DNA from: Bradyrhizobium sp. Y36
GTDB taxonomy: Bacteria; Pseudomonadota; Alphaproteobacteria; Rhizobiales; Xanthobacteraceae
DNA: 64,000 nucleotides
NCBI RefSeq assembly: GCF_002531575.1
Contig: NZ_NWTI01000004.1
Span: 248,001 to 312,000 of the forward strand
Direction of reading: 5' to 3'
Part shown: positions 43,912 through 54,523 of the stretch, piece after piece
Position numbering within the stretch: the first letter of the stretch is position 1
Layout: each line of letters starts with the position of its first letter
Program-made: the position numbers and the translations under genes
Notes under the pieces: generated by a model
Told to the model about the DNA's origin: nothing
The model's database searches: none
What the model saw: the letters and a program-made list of their open reading frames with translations, nothing else

Positions 43912-44682
43912 ATGAACGACCGCAATATCCCAGTGACCGAGGACGAACTGCACGCCTATGTCGACGGCGAGCTGCCGGCCGAGCGCCGCGCCGATGTCGA
44001 GGCCTGGCTTGCCGCCCACCCCGAGGATGCCGAACGGGTGCAGTCCTGGCGGACCATGGCGGAGATGCTGCACGCCCGCTACGATTCCATCGCCCAGGAG
44101 CCGGTGCCGGCACGGCTGGAGCTCGAGCGGCTGGAGCGCCGCCCGCGGCAATGGCTCTATGGGGCCGCCGCGGCCGTGCTGGTCGCCTTCGTGGCCGGCG
44201 GCACGGCCGGCTGGGTCGCGCATGGCGCCGCCAGCGCACCTTCGACCTTCCAGAGCTTCACGGCGGACGCACTCGACGCCCACCGCCTCTATGTCGTCGA
44301 GGTCCGCCACCCCGTCGAGGTCGGCGGCAACGAGCGCGACCACCTGCAGGCGTGGCTGACCCGGCGCTGCGGCTGGACCGTGTTCGCGCCGAACCTGGAA
44401 GGCAGCGGACTGAAGCTCGTCGGCGGCCGGCTCTTGCCGGGGCCGAACGGTCCGGCGTCGTTCCTGATGTATGAGGGCACGTCGGGCGAGCGCTACACGA
44501 TCTACACCGCCAAGACCGAGAATGGTGCGACGCAAATGCGTTACGCCAGGACGGACAAGGACGGCGCATTGTTCTGGGCCGAGCGCGGCGTGGGCTACGT
44601 CGTCAGCGGCGGCGGCGATCGCGAGCGGCTGACCAAGGTGGCGCAGGCCGTCTACGATCAGGCCGAGAAAAACGGCACCTAG
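43912..44682 (+). CDS. Membrane anti-sigma factor
   Basis: This 256-residue protein has an N-terminal anti-sigma region beginning DELHAYVDGELPAERRADVEAWL (about residues 11-33), a single transmembrane segment at about 82-105 and a periplasmic domain of about 150 residues. It follows the ECF sigma gene by 106 bp and probably holds that sigma. Cys residues typical of zinc-containing ZAS domains are absent in the N-terminal part, so this is a non-zinc type. The signal sensed is unknown. Confidence 0.85.
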   Translation: MNDRNIPVTEDELHAYVDGELPAERRADVEAWLAAHPEDAERVQSWRTMAEMLHARYDSIAQEPVPARLELERLERRPRQWLYGAAAAVLVAFVAGGTAGWVAHGAASAPSTFQSFTADALDAHRLYVVEVRHPVEVGGNERDHLQAWLTRRCGWTVFAPNLEGSGLKLVGGRLLPGPNGPASFLMYEGTSGERYTIYTAKTENGATQMRYARTDKDGALFWAERGVGYVVSGGGDRERLTKVAQAVYDQAEKNGT

Positions 44683-44996
44683 ACGACCGCCCGAGCGCGG
44701 TGCCTAGATTCCGTCATTGAAAATTTGGAATCAGGACATCGGCGCGTCTCATTATCGCACCGGATGATCACGCGAAAATGAGCAGCGTTCGATCCGCCGA
44801 TCGACGCGGGCGGCCTCGATTGGGGTTTTTGGTACCGCGCTGGTCCCCCTCTCGAGGCCGCACCTTTTTATCGGCTGCCCCGCCGGACAGCCGACACGTC
44901 GAATTCGTGAAGCGCTACCACGCCTCAGGCATATGATGGGCATCATCTCCAGGACGATGCCCTAGGCCTTTAGGAGAACCCCTTTAGTTCGAACGC
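44683..44996. other. Gene-free interval with long hairpin
   Basis: No supported gene is found in these 314 bp between the convergent anti-sigma and DnaJ-type genes. It contains a long inverted repeat, CGGCCTCGA (44811-44819) with TCGAGGCCG (44852-44860), with further G/C pairing inside and a T-run after CACC. This looks like a terminator or a small RNA. Confidence 0.4.
44811..44868 (+). terminator. Large hairpin with T-run
   Basis: Nine-base arms CGGCCTCGA/TCGAGGCCG enclose 32 bases that can pair further (GGGG/CCCC), followed by CACCTTTTTA. It is placed where a terminator for the anti-sigma gene would lie, although 130 bp past its stop. Confidence 0.35.
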
Positions 44997-45959
44997 CTAG
45001 CCGAGCCCGCTACGTGGATTGTAGGGGTGTTGGTCCCGCCACTTCTCCATCAATGCTTCAAGCTCGGCGTCGTTCCCATCCGGTAGCATAATCCTGATGG
45101 TGACGAAGAGATCCCCGGTTCCACCAGATTTTGGCAGGCCTTTGCCCTTGAGGCGGAAAGTCCGGCCGCTGGAGGTGTTTTTGGGGACCGAAAGCTCCAC
45201 GGCATTGCCGAGGGTAGGCACCCGGACCTTGCCGCCGAGCACCGCCTCGTAGAGCGCGACCGGCAGGTCGATCCTGAGGTCGGCACCCTCGACCTTGAAG
45301 AACGGGTGCGGCGCGATGTTGATCGTGATCAGGAGGTCGCCGGGCGGATGGCCCTGTGCGCTCTCGCCCTGCCCCCGGAGGCGGATCTGCTGGCCCTCGG
45401 TGACGCCAGCCGGAATCTTGACGTTGAGCTCCTTGCCTGTCGGCAAGCGGACGCGCTTCTCGCCACCCTTGACCGACTCTTCCAGCGAGACGGACATGGC
45501 GACGTTGACGTCGAGATCGAGCCCGACCCCGCCAGTGTCGAACTCGAACTGCCCGGCACCGCCTGCTCCGGGACGCGCACCGCGCATCCCGCCGCCGAAC
45601 ATGCTGTTGAGAATGTCCTCGAACGCGCCGCCGCCCGCGCCGGGACCACCGCCGGAGCGGAACGAATAGCTTTCGAACCCGCCCGGACCGGCGCGGCCGC
45701 GCGGCCCGCCGCCGCCCGGAAACCCCTGAAAGCGCGGCTTGCCCTCGGCGTCGATCTCGCCGCGGTCGAACTGCTTGCGCTTGTCCTCATCGCCGATGAT
45801 CTCGTTCGCCGAGTTGATCTCGGAGAAGCGCTCGGCGGCTTTCGGGTCGTCCTTGTTGCTGTCGGGATGATGCTTCTTGGCAAGCTTGCGATAGGCGCTC
45901 TTGATCGCGGCAGCGCTGGCGCTCCGCGGCACCCCCAAGACCTCATAGGGGTCGCGCAT
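44997..45959 (-). CDS. DnaJ-family (CbpA-type) co-chaperone
   Basis: This 320-residue J-protein has an N-terminal J domain with HPD near residue 33, a Gly-rich linker and two C-terminal substrate-binding beta domains; the zinc-finger CxxCxGxG repeats of DnaJ are absent. Such CbpA-type proteins stimulate DnaK ATPase. ATG 45959 has AAGGAGA upstream. It is next to a lipoprotein gene and pdxH. Confidence 0.88.
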   Translation of the reverse strand: MRDPYEVLGVPRSASAAAIKSAYRKLAKKHHPDSNKDDPKAAERFSEINSANEIIGDEDKRKQFDRGEIDAEGKPRFQGFPGGGGPRGRAGPGGFESYSFRSGGGPGAGGGAFEDILNSMFGGGMRGARPGAGGAGQFEFDTGGVGLDLDVNVAMSVSLEESVKGGEKRVRLPTGKELNVKIPAGVTEGQQIRLRGQGESAQGHPPGDLLITINIAPHPFFKVEGADLRIDLPVALYEAVLGGKVRVPTLGNAVELSVPKNTSSGRTFRLKGKGLPKSGGTGDLFVTIRIMLPDGNDAELEALMEKWRDQHPYNPRSGLG

Positions 45960-46067
45960 CCGTCACGTCTCCTTCAAGATATCGAATTGTTCCAAGGGCT
46001 CCCCGCCCCACCTGCGGTCCATGTGGGGGCGGAGTGGCATTTTTGCAACTAGTCAGGCGAGCGAATC

Positions 46068-46496
46068 CTAGCTCCGCCACGGCTTTAGCGTATGAATCTC
46101 CCAACGGCCACGGCTGCTTTGGCAGCCGGCGCCCTGGAGCCAGCTCTCGGTCTTGCCGTTGACGTAGCTTGCCAGGAAATCACGGCATTTGCGGCCGTCC
46201 TCGGCGGCATAGGACTGCGCGATCGGCGTCACCGAGCCGCGTGCCCCGGTGTCCGGATTCTCCCAGTGCTGGCTGGAATCCTTGTCGCCCTTGCTGAGGA
46301 CGTCGGAGGCGGCGTTGCGGGCAAAGGCGAGATCGGTCTCGGTCGGCGGGGCGTCCTTGGCCGGCGTCGCAATCGAGCCGGTCAGGTCGCTGTCGTCGGC
46401 CTTGGCGTAGGCACTCTTGTCACCGCGGGAAAAGCTGCAGCCGCCGGTGCCGAGCCCGATGAGAATGATCGTCAGGACAACGCCGGACGGCCGCAT
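46068..46496 (-). CDS. Surface lipoprotein (RT0821/Lpp0805-like)
   Basis: This 142-residue protein has a lipoprotein signal MRPSGVVLTIILIGLGTGGC with the lipobox GTGGC, so Cys is probably lipidated. The mature part ends in the pattern HWENPDTGARGSVTPIAQSY, CRDFLASYVNG and GRWEIHTLK, which I recall from RT0821/Lpp0805-type surface proteins. ATG 46496 is chosen; the frame continues upstream for 45 codons without support. It is divergent from pdxH. Confidence 0.75.
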   Translation of the reverse strand: MRPSGVVLTIILIGLGTGGCSFSRGDKSAYAKADDSDLTGSIATPAKDAPPTETDLAFARNAASDVLSKGDKDSSQHWENPDTGARGSVTPIAQSYAAEDGRKCRDFLASYVNGKTESWLQGAGCQSSRGRWEIHTLKPWRS

Positions 46497-46588
46497 CGCC
46501 GATAGGCCAACGCGTCCCCATGCCCTATATAGGGCGGTAGCGGACAACAACGCGTTTTGGGCCGCGGGACGCAACTCGGACTCCAGAC

Positions 46589-47230
46589 ATGACCGACACG
46601 ACCTCGATGAAACACCAGACACCCTTAACATCCGGTGATTTCACCGCCGCCGACGAGCCATTTGCGCTGTTCGAGAGCTGGCTGAACGAGGCGATCAAGA
46701 GTGAGCCGAACGATCCGAACGCCATGGCGCTGGCAACCGTCGACCCTGACGGCCTGCCTGATGTGCGCATGGTGCTGATGAAAGGCTTCGATACCGAGGG
46801 TTTTGTGTTCTACAGCCACATCGCGAGCCAGAAGGGCCGCGAACTCGCCGCAAATCCTAAGGCCGCTTTACTTTTTCACTGGAAGTCGCTCCGCCGTCAG
46901 GTTCGCATCCGCGGCAACGTGACGCCGGTGACCGACGCCGAGGCCGACGCCTATTTCGCCACCCGGCCGAAGCAGGCGCAGATCGGGGCCTGGGCGAGCA
47001 AGCAGTCCGAGGCACTGGAGAGCCGCTTCGCCTTCGAGCAAGCCATCGCGAAAGTCGCGGCCAGACACGTCATCGGGGAAGTGCCGCGGCCGCCGGGCTG
47101 GAGCGGCTGGCGCGTCACCCCCTCGCGGATCGAGTTCTGGCACGACCGCCCGTTCCGCTTGCACGACCGCATCGAATTTCGCCGTGACGCGGCCGGCCAA
47201 CCGTGGTCCAAGACGCGGATGTATCCGTAA
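46589..47230 (+). CDS. pdxH: Pyridoxamine 5'-phosphate oxidase
   Basis: PdxH oxidises pyridoxamine or pyridoxine 5'-phosphate to PLP with FMN and O2. The 213-residue protein shows [18 protein letters not shown], the FMN region [10 protein letters not shown] and the C-terminal [17 protein letters not shown] with WSKTRMYP. The length and all parts are typical. It lies next to the SDR gene 19 bp downstream and is possibly co-transcribed. The start ATG has only a weak ribosome site. Confidence 0.95.
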   Translation: MTDTTSMKHQTPLTSGDFTAADEPFALFESWLNEAIKSEPNDPNAMALATVDPDGLPDVRMVLMKGFDTEGFVFYSHIASQKGRELAANPKAALLFHWKSLRRQVRIRGNVTPVTDAEADAYFATRPKQAQIGAWASKQSEALESRFAFEQAIAKVAARHVIGEVPRPPGWSGWRVTPSRIEFWHDRPFRLHDRIEFRRDAAGQPWSKTRMYP

Positions 47231-47249
47231 GACTGGGCCGACCTGAAAG

Positions 47250-48008
47250 ATGTCCATGCCGCATTCGTCCAATGCGCCGCGCCGCACGCTGCTCCTGACC
47301 GGAGCCAGCCGCGGGATCGGCCACGCCACCGTGATCCGCTTCTCGTCCGCGGGCTGGCGCGTCATCACCTGCTCGCGGCATCCGTTTCCGGAGGACTGCC
47401 CGTGGGACGCCGGCCCCGAGGACCACATCCAGGTCGACCTCGCCAACCCCGCGGATACGACGCGCGCGATTTCCGACATCCGCAACCGGCTCGAAGGCGG
47501 CACGCTGCATGCGCTGGTCAACAATGCCGCGATTTCGCCGAAGGGCCCCGGCGGCTCCCGCCTCGGGTCGGTCGACACCGATCTCGACACCTGGACGCAC
47601 GTCTTCCACGTCAACTTCTTCGCGCCGATCATGATCGCGCGCGGGCTGATCGAGGAATTGAAGGCGGCCAAGGGCTCGGTCGTGAACGTCACCTCGATCG
47701 CCGGCTCGCGCGTGCACCCGTTCGCGGGCGCCGCCTACGCCACTTCGAAGGCCGCGCTCGCATCCCTGACGCGCGAGATGGCGTCCGATTTCGGCCGCGT
47801 CGGCGTGCGCGTGAATGCGATCGCGCCGGGCGAGATCGACACCTCGATCCTGTCGCCGGGCACCGAGAAAATCGTCGAACAGCAGATCCCGATGCACCGC
47901 CTCGGCACGCCCGACGAGGTCGCCAAGATCATCTACGTGCTGTGCACGGACACCAGCTCCTACGTCAACGGCGCCGAGATCCACATCAACGGCGGCCAGC
48001 ACGTGTAG
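47250..48008 (+). CDS. SDR family oxidoreductase
   Basis: This 252-residue NAD(P)-dependent short-chain dehydrogenase has TGASRGIGHAT (cofactor), NNAAISP, SIAGS (catalytic Ser), YATSKAALASL (Tyr and Lys) and an extended C-terminus NGAEIHINGGQHV. It is close to pdxH and may be read with it. The substrate is not known; an aldehyde- or ketone-type substrate is likely. Confidence 0.9.
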   Translation: MSMPHSSNAPRRTLLLTGASRGIGHATVIRFSSAGWRVITCSRHPFPEDCPWDAGPEDHIQVDLANPADTTRAISDIRNRLEGGTLHALVNNAAISPKGPGGSRLGSVDTDLDTWTHVFHVNFFAPIMIARGLIEELKAAKGSVVNVTSIAGSRVHPFAGAAYATSKAALASLTREMASDFGRVGVRVNAIAPGEIDTSILSPGTEKIVEQQIPMHRLGTPDEVAKIIYVLCTDTSSYVNGAEIHINGGQHV

Positions 48009-48015
48009 GTGTCAC

Positions 48016-48078
48016 CGTCATTGCGAGCGGCTTGTCCGCCGAAGCTCAAGGAGCGGCGGCGCAAGCGAAGCAATGACG
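48016..48078. repeat. Extragenic palindrome (CGTCATTGC type)
   Basis: CGTCATTGC (48016-48024) and its complement GCAATGACG (48070-48078) flank a G/C-rich loop. The type is common in alphaproteobacterial intergenic DNA. It follows the SDR stop closely. Confidence 0.6.
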
Positions 48079-48158
48079 CAATTGGAATAGTGCTGAGGGA
48101 AGCAAGGCGATCCAGACAACGCCGCCGCAAGACCTGGATCGCCCTTACCTTCCGTTCC

Positions 48159-48377
48159 TCAATCGATTCGAATCCGACGCGACCTGTCGCGCGGCCGCGG
48201 AGCGGCCGTGCTGAATGCGGTCGAGCAGTCGTCGTCGTTCTCACCGTCGAGCAGCGGAGCACCACAGTGCCGGCACATGCGCACCGACATCGACGACGCC
48301 TTGCCGCTCGTCATCGCCTGACGATAGTTCGCCAGGTCGATGACGTTGCGGGGCGACGTTATGTGTTTTTCAACCAT
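48159..48377 (-). CDS. Small zinc-ribbon-like protein, unknown function
   Basis: This 72-residue protein has a basic, Ser/Arg-rich C-terminus and a CxxC ... C group (CRHCGAPLLDGENDDDC) in the middle, which could bind zinc. The ATG at 48377 has GAGGAAC upstream at good spacing, and the reading frame shows normal codon choice, so it is likely real. No family is recognised. Confidence 0.55.
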   Translation of the reverse strand: MVEKHITSPRNVIDLANYRQAMTSGKASSMSVRMCRHCGAPLLDGENDDDCSTAFSTAAPRPRDRSRRIRID

Positions 48378-48561
48378 GGTTGTTCCTCGCGGCTACGCAC
48401 TGCTTATCGCAGACAAGTTTCGCGCAAACGTTCAGCCCACCGCTCAAATTTTACCGGAGGAATTGGGGCACTGAGCACTCATCACCGCGCGGCCGCAATC
48501 CCGCTCTATTCTGCGACACCAACCACCGTGTCTCTGCGAACGGCGTAAGGTCTCGGTAGTA

Positions 48562-49539
48562 TTACAGCCACTTCTTGAACTTGAAGATCCAGTACGGGAC
48601 GATCGCGGCGATCAGCATCATCACCAGCGCCATCGGATAACCGTGCACCCATTCGAGTTCCGGCATGGCCTTGAAGTTCATGCCGTAGATCGAGGCGATC
48701 AGCGTCGGCGGCATCAGGACGACGGCCATGACCGAGAACAGCTTGATGATGTTGTTCTGCTCGAGATTGACGACACCGAGCATGGCGTCGAGCACGAAGG
48801 TGATCTTGCTCGAGAGATAGGAGGCGTGGTCGGTCAGCGAGACGACGTCGCGCTGCATGGTCTTGAGCTGCTCGCGCATGTCCTTCGACCATTTCACCCC
48901 CTCCACCACCGCCGAGAGGAAGGCGACGACGCGGCCGATCGAGACCAGGCTCTCGCGGACCTTGGAGGTCAGGTCGCCCTTGCGGCCGATCGAGATCAGG
49001 ATCTGGGAATATTGCTTGGCGTGGCCGTGGCGCTCGCTCTCCGGCTCGAAGATGTCGTGGCTGACCTGGTCGATCTCGGCGCCGCAGCGCTCCAGGATGT
49101 CGGCGCAGCGGTCGATCACGGCGTCCAGCAGCTCCATCAGCACCGTCTCGCCGGTGACGGAGGGCGTGCAGGAGCGGGCGAGCTTGGCCTCGACCAGGGC
49201 GAAGGGCTTCGGCAAATCGTAGCGCACCGTCACCAGGCGGTGGTCGCCGAGGATGAAGGTCACCGCCGTGGTCCTGGGCATGTCGGTATCGGAGTGGCAC
49301 ATCAGCGTCGCGGTCATGTAGCGCGCGCCGTTCTCGATGTAGAGACGGCTGGAGATCTCGATCTCCTGCATGTCTTCCCGGGTCGGGATGGCGATGCCCG
49401 CGAGCCGCTCCACCGCCTTGTCCTCGGCCGCACTGGGATTGACCAGATCAATCCAGACCGCGTTTTCCGGCAATGCCGCGAGATCCTCGACCACGACCTT
49501 CTTCAGGGCAGACTCGGAGGGAACAAACACCGAAAACAT
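48562..49539 (-). CDS. corA: Magnesium/cobalt transporter CorA
   Basis: This 325-residue Mg2+ channel of the CorA family has a long N-terminal cytoplasmic domain and two C-terminal helices with the selectivity motif YGMNF near residue 280, ending FKFKKWL. CorA takes up Mg2+, and with lower affinity Co2+ and Ni2+, as a homopentamer. ATG 49539 has CGGAG upstream. It is divergent from the L,D-transpeptidase gene. No leader with an Mg2+ riboswitch was recognised. Confidence 0.93.
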   Translation of the reverse strand: MFSVFVPSESALKKVVVEDLAALPENAVWIDLVNPSAAEDKAVERLAGIAIPTREDMQEIEISSRLYIENGARYMTATLMCHSDTDMPRTTAVTFILGDHRLVTVRYDLPKPFALVEAKLARSCTPSVTGETVLMELLDAVIDRCADILERCGAEIDQVSHDIFEPESERHGHAKQYSQILISIGRKGDLTSKVRESLVSIGRVVAFLSAVVEGVKWSKDMREQLKTMQRDVVSLTDHASYLSSKITFVLDAMLGVVNLEQNNIIKLFSVMAVVLMPPTLIASIYGMNFKAMPELEWVHGYPMALVMMLIAAIVPYWIFKFKKWL

Positions 49540-49876
49540 GCACGACTCCGACAGTACCTGCGACAGAATGACAGCCCTTAGCGCGATTCTGGCCAGTTCA
49601 CGATGACATCTGCATTAAGGAAGCGTTTGCATTTGTGGCAGCGCCATGGCTCAACTGTGGCACGGAATCGACAGTCCGGCTCCCGTAGCCCAAAAATCTT
49701 CACGGGACCGCAAAATTTGCGGCAGAAAAGCCACAGGTAAGCTCTCGCAGCGCGGGAAAAGGGCTTCAGTGCTGGAATTGTGGCAGATTTCAACGATAAT
49801 GGGATTAACGGAGTCGAGGAACTTGGGCGTTAAGCTCAGGTATTCCGCACGGTATTGTTTTGATTGGAACCAAACC
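49540..49876. other. Divergent intergenic region of corA and L,D-transpeptidase
   Basis: The 337 bp between the divergent genes should hold both promoters. Several TGTGGCA-type words occur (49638, 49655, 49780), but none has the sigma-54 GG-N10-GC spacing. No gene or clear structure is seen. Confidence 0.4.
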
Positions 49877-50563
49877 ATGTCGTCGCTGAAAGTTACGTTT
49901 GGGATTTTGGCCGCTGGCCTGATGCTGTCGGGCTGCATGCAGGCCACGCATTTCGAGGCGACCGACACCAAGGCCTTCAAGCCGAAGGACAAGGAACTGC
50001 TTGCCAAGGTCCGCTACGAGAACACCCCGGTTGCGGAGCCGTTCCGCCGTGCCATCGTCGACTATCACCGCAAGGAGTCGCCGGGCTCGATCGTGGTCGA
50101 TTCCGACAACCATTACCTTTACTACGTGCAGGAAGGCGGCAAGGCGATCCGTTACGGCATCACCGTCGGCGAAGAAGCCATGGCCTGGTCCGGTATCGCC
50201 AAGGTCGGCAGCAAGACCGAGTGGCCGGCCTGGCACCCGACCCCGGGTGAGATCTCGCGCCTGGGCGTGCCGACCTATGTCGCGCCCGGCCCGGACAATC
50301 CGATGGGCTCGCGCGCGATCTACCTCTATTCCGGCGGCAAGGACACGCTGTTCCGCATCCACGGCACCAACCAGCCGGAATATATCGGCGCCTCGATCTC
50401 GTCGGGCTGCATCCGCCTGACCAACGAGGACGCGATCGACCTCTATGACCGCGTCAAGGTCGGCACGATCGTGGTCGTGCTCGAGCCGAAGCACGGCGAC
50501 TCCCCCTACAATTCGCGGCTGGCGCTCGGCAGCAGCCAGACCGGCCAGGCGGGCAGCTACTGA
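49877..50563 (+). CDS. L,D-transpeptidase (YkuD) lipoprotein
   Basis: This 228-residue cell-wall enzyme has a lipoprotein signal MSSLKVTFGILAAGLMLSGC and the YkuD catalytic motif HGTN followed by SSGCIRL with the nucleophile Cys. It links peptidoglycan or attaches outer-membrane proteins to it; many alphaproteobacteria have several copies. ATG 49877 is chosen because it begins the lipoprotein signal; the frame extends upstream without support. A strong terminator follows 24 bp after the stop. Confidence 0.92.
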   Translation: MSSLKVTFGILAAGLMLSGCMQATHFEATDTKAFKPKDKELLAKVRYENTPVAEPFRRAIVDYHRKESPGSIVVDSDNHYLYYVQEGGKAIRYGITVGEEAMAWSGIAKVGSKTEWPAWHPTPGEISRLGVPTYVAPGPDNPMGSRAIYLYSGGKDTLFRIHGTNQPEYIGASISSGCIRLTNEDAIDLYDRVKVGTIVVVLEPKHGDSPYNSRLALGSSQTGQAGSY

Positions 50564-50586
50564 TCGCTTGCTGATTTCCGAGATTT

Positions 50587-50615
50587 AAAAGCGCCGGTTT
50601 CACCGGCGCTTTTTT
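50587..50615. terminator. Bidirectional intrinsic terminator
   Basis: AAAAGCGCCGGT-TTC-ACCGGCGCTTTTTT: a 9-bp G/C stem (50590-50598 with 50602-50610) with A-run left and T-run right. It terminates the L,D-transpeptidase gene on the plus strand and, on the minus strand, the extensin-like gene. The stop codon of the latter lies in the loop, so its last codons (KKRR) are part of the stem. Confidence 0.88.
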
Positions 50616-51697
50616 GTTGCCGGCTTGTGCGGCTGAGACTTGCTGCCTTCGGCCGCCGGCTTCTCCGCGGGCGCGGGTGCCTTCTCCGCCTCCTCGTCAG
50701 CGCCTTCCCTGGTCTCGGGCTTGGCCGCGACCTCGCGCGGGGGCGCCTCCTCCGGACGTTCCGCCGGCAATAGCGGGGCGATTTGCGGCAGCGGCTCCCA
50801 GACGTTCCACTGGCAGATCCGGTAGTCGTTGCGCCGCTGCGCCAGATCGAGATGGATGTGGTCCTCGTGGTACCAGTCCGAGCCCGGGCCGAGCACGGTG
50901 GAAAAGCGGGAACAGACCGAGTGCAGCACGCGCTCGCGCACCTCGCGCGGCATGGTGCGGTCGGTCAGGCCGATCGACTGCCCGTTGGCGAGCTTGATGC
51001 CGCGAACGTCAAGCGCGTTGGCCTTGCCATGTTCGGACAGCAGCGCGCCGGCGACGCGGTTGCGGCCGCGGCACTCGAAGCTGTCGAAATTGTCGAGTTC
51101 GCCAATGGTCGTGCCGAGGCTGGTGGCCAGCGGCACCATGTCCTTGCGCAGCCAATCGGCGATGGCGGAAGCCATGGTGCAGCGGAGGATCGCCGCCGGC
51201 TTGACCGTCACCTTGCGCTTGTCCGGCAGTATGACGGCCTCCAGCCGCACCAGATCCTCGCCGCCGCAGGCGCCGGGACCGCGGATGTCGGGAATGGAGG
51301 GCGCGATCGCAATCTCCTCGGTCAGCGCCAGACGGCAGGCCGAAGCCTGCTTCTCGGGCGGCGGCGCGGCCTCGGCGGGCTTGTTGGCGGCCGGTTTATC
51401 GGCCGACGCCTTGTCGGAGGAAGGTTTGCCCTCGGCCTCGGCCGGGGCCTGTTCCTGCGCCTTGGGCGCCTCCTCGGGGCGCGGCCTGGGGAGCGGGATC
51501 CGGGCGGCATGAACCGCCTTGTGCGGCCGTGGCGCGGCAATGCCGAAAATGTCCAGCGGCGAATTATATTTTCGCGCCTCGGCCCTCTCGGCGAGCAGGA
51601 GCGACAGCCCGAGCGCAGCGGTAACCATTGCCGCGCCAGCGGACATATAGCCGCGACAAGACCATTTGCGGCGAAAGTCCGGCAGGCTAAAACTCAT
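50600..51697 (-). CDS. Extensin-like exported protein
   Basis: This 365-residue protein has an N-terminal signal or anchor (MSAGAAMVTAALGLSLLL near residues 18-35), a Pro/Lys/Glu/Ala-rich spacer and a C-terminal extensin_C domain with SEHGKANALDVRGI and DWYHEDHIHLDLAQRRND. The domain is found in many alphaproteobacteria and is thought to act in the cell envelope; its His residues suggest a metal-dependent hydrolase fold, which is inference. ATG 51697 is chosen because it starts the signal region. It ends inside the terminator shared with the convergent gene. Confidence 0.85.
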   Translation of the reverse strand: MSFSLPDFRRKWSCRGYMSAGAAMVTAALGLSLLLAERAEARKYNSPLDIFGIAAPRPHKAVHAARIPLPRPRPEEAPKAQEQAPAEAEGKPSSDKASADKPAANKPAEAAPPPEKQASACRLALTEEIAIAPSIPDIRGPGACGGEDLVRLEAVILPDKRKVTVKPAAILRCTMASAIADWLRKDMVPLATSLGTTIGELDNFDSFECRGRNRVAGALLSEHGKANALDVRGIKLANGQSIGLTDRTMPREVRERVLHSVCSRFSTVLGPGSDWYHEDHIHLDLAQRRNDYRICQWNVWEPLPQIAPLLPAERPEEAPPREVAAKPETREGADEEAEKAPAPAEKPAAEGSKSQPHKPATKKRR

Positions 51698-51761
51698 GGC
51701 AATCTTTGGCCCAACGCTGAGAGCGACAACGCGCCCAGCGACTTCTCGGAGGAACGTCGGA

Positions 51762-53390
<1,629 letters not shown>

Positions 53391-53404
53391 GTCCATCGCT
53401 CGAA

Positions 53405-53446
53405 CGTCATTCCGGGGCGATGTGAAGCATCGAACCCGGAATGACG
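53405..53446. repeat. Extragenic palindrome (CGTCATTCCGGG type)
   Basis: Perfect 12-bp inverted repeat CGTCATTCCGGG (53405-53416) with its complement (53435-53446), just past the acyl-CoA ligase. The same family occurs at 54418-54520. Confidence 0.7.
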
Positions 53447-53555
53447 GGAGTAGCGGCCCCCACCCTTGAATTTGCCCCCGGGCCGTGGTCTCAACGGCTC
53501 ATCGTCGCGCCGCGTCGGCCGGCACCTCTTCAGAAGCCCCGGCAGAGCTCACCCG

Positions 53556-54410
53556 ATGGCCCGCAGGTTTTCCGCTCCCTATCAGTCGGAGCCCGTGTCC
53601 AGCCTCGCCAGCTGGGCGCGCAATCTGGCCGTGTTCGCGGTGGTGGCGGTGGTGGTCTCGATCATCATCGTCCGCTTCGATTTCCTGGAGCCGAAGCCGG
53701 CGCTTGCGACCTTCTTCGGCGGCCTTGCGATATCAGGCCTCTCGATCCTGTTCGGGCTCGCCGGCTTTGCCGCGATCTGGCAGAACGGCTCGCGCGGCAT
53801 GGCGCGCATCCTGCTCGCCTTCCTGATCGACGGTGCGATCCTGGCCTATCCAGCCTATCTGGCCTTGCAATATCGCAAGCTGCCGGCGATCTACGACATC
53901 ACCACCGATCCGATCGATCCGCCGCGTTTCGAGGCGCTGGCGCGACTGCGCACCGGCGAGGGCGCCAACCCCGCGGTCTATGCCGGCCTCTATTCGGCGG
54001 AGCAGCAGCGCCACTTCTACCCTGATATCGAGCCCGTCGAGCTCGAGATTTCCGTCGACCGCGCCTATGCGATCGCGCTGCAGCTCGTCAACAAGCGCAA
54101 ATGGATCGTCATCGACGAGCGCGCCCCGCAGCCGCCGCGCCGCATCGGCCGCATCGAGGCGGTGGCACGCACGCCGATCATGGGGTTTCGCGAGGACATC
54201 TCGATGAGGTTCGTGGCGGACGGCGATGATTCCCGCGTCGATATCCGCTCGGCCTCGCGCAATTTCGACAGCGATCTCGGCAGCAACGCCGCGCGCGTCA
54301 AGAAATTCATCGAGGATCTCAACACCGCCGCCGATGCCGATGCGCTCAAGCCCGTAAAGAAGACGCCGGTGACGCCGCCGAAGGCGCCGGCAAAGACGGT
54401 GAAGAAATAG
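53556..54410 (+). CDS. DUF1499 membrane protein
   Basis: This 284-residue protein has three hydrophobic segments in the first 120 residues and a DUF1499 domain (LEISVDRAYAIALQLVNKRKWIVIDE, PIMGFREDISMRFV, VDIRSASR) in the second half. The C-terminus is Lys/Pro-rich (KPVKKTPVTPPKAPAK). Function is unknown. ATG 53556 is chosen for the start of the conserved region; the upstream frame extends without support. It sits between two repeats. Confidence 0.82.
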   Translation: MARRFSAPYQSEPVSSLASWARNLAVFAVVAVVVSIIIVRFDFLEPKPALATFFGGLAISGLSILFGLAGFAAIWQNGSRGMARILLAFLIDGAILAYPAYLALQYRKLPAIYDITTDPIDPPRFEALARLRTGEGANPAVYAGLYSAEQQRHFYPDIEPVELEISVDRAYAIALQLVNKRKWIVIDERAPQPPRRIGRIEAVARTPIMGFREDISMRFVADGDDSRVDIRSASRNFDSDLGSNAARVKKFIEDLNTAADADALKPVKKTPVTPPKAPAKTVKK

Positions 54411-54417
54411 GCCCAGC

Positions 54418-54520
54418 CGTCATTCCGGGGCGTGCGAAGCACGAGCCCGGAATCCATTCATCGACAAATGTTGCGGCCCGATGGATTCCGGGTTCCCGCT
54501 TCGCGAGCCCCGGAATGACG
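54418..54520. repeat. Extragenic double palindrome (CGTCATTCCGGGG type)
   Basis: Outer arms CGTCATTCCGGGG (54418-54430) and CCCCGGAATGACG (54508-54520) enclose a second pair CCCGGAATCCAT/ATGGATTCCGGG. It lies between the convergent DUF1499 and MBL-hydrolase genes. Confidence 0.75.
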
Positions 54521-54523
54521 AGG

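Noticed and set aside
49638..49672. Sigma-54 promoter between corA and the L,D-transpeptidase gene (TGGCACG)
   Set aside because: GC does not follow at ten bases after GG, so the -12 element is missing.
49859..49874. TTGATTGGAACCAA just before the L,D-transpeptidase start
   Set aside because: It deviates in the right half site (CCAA) and is much too close to the ATG for an activator site.
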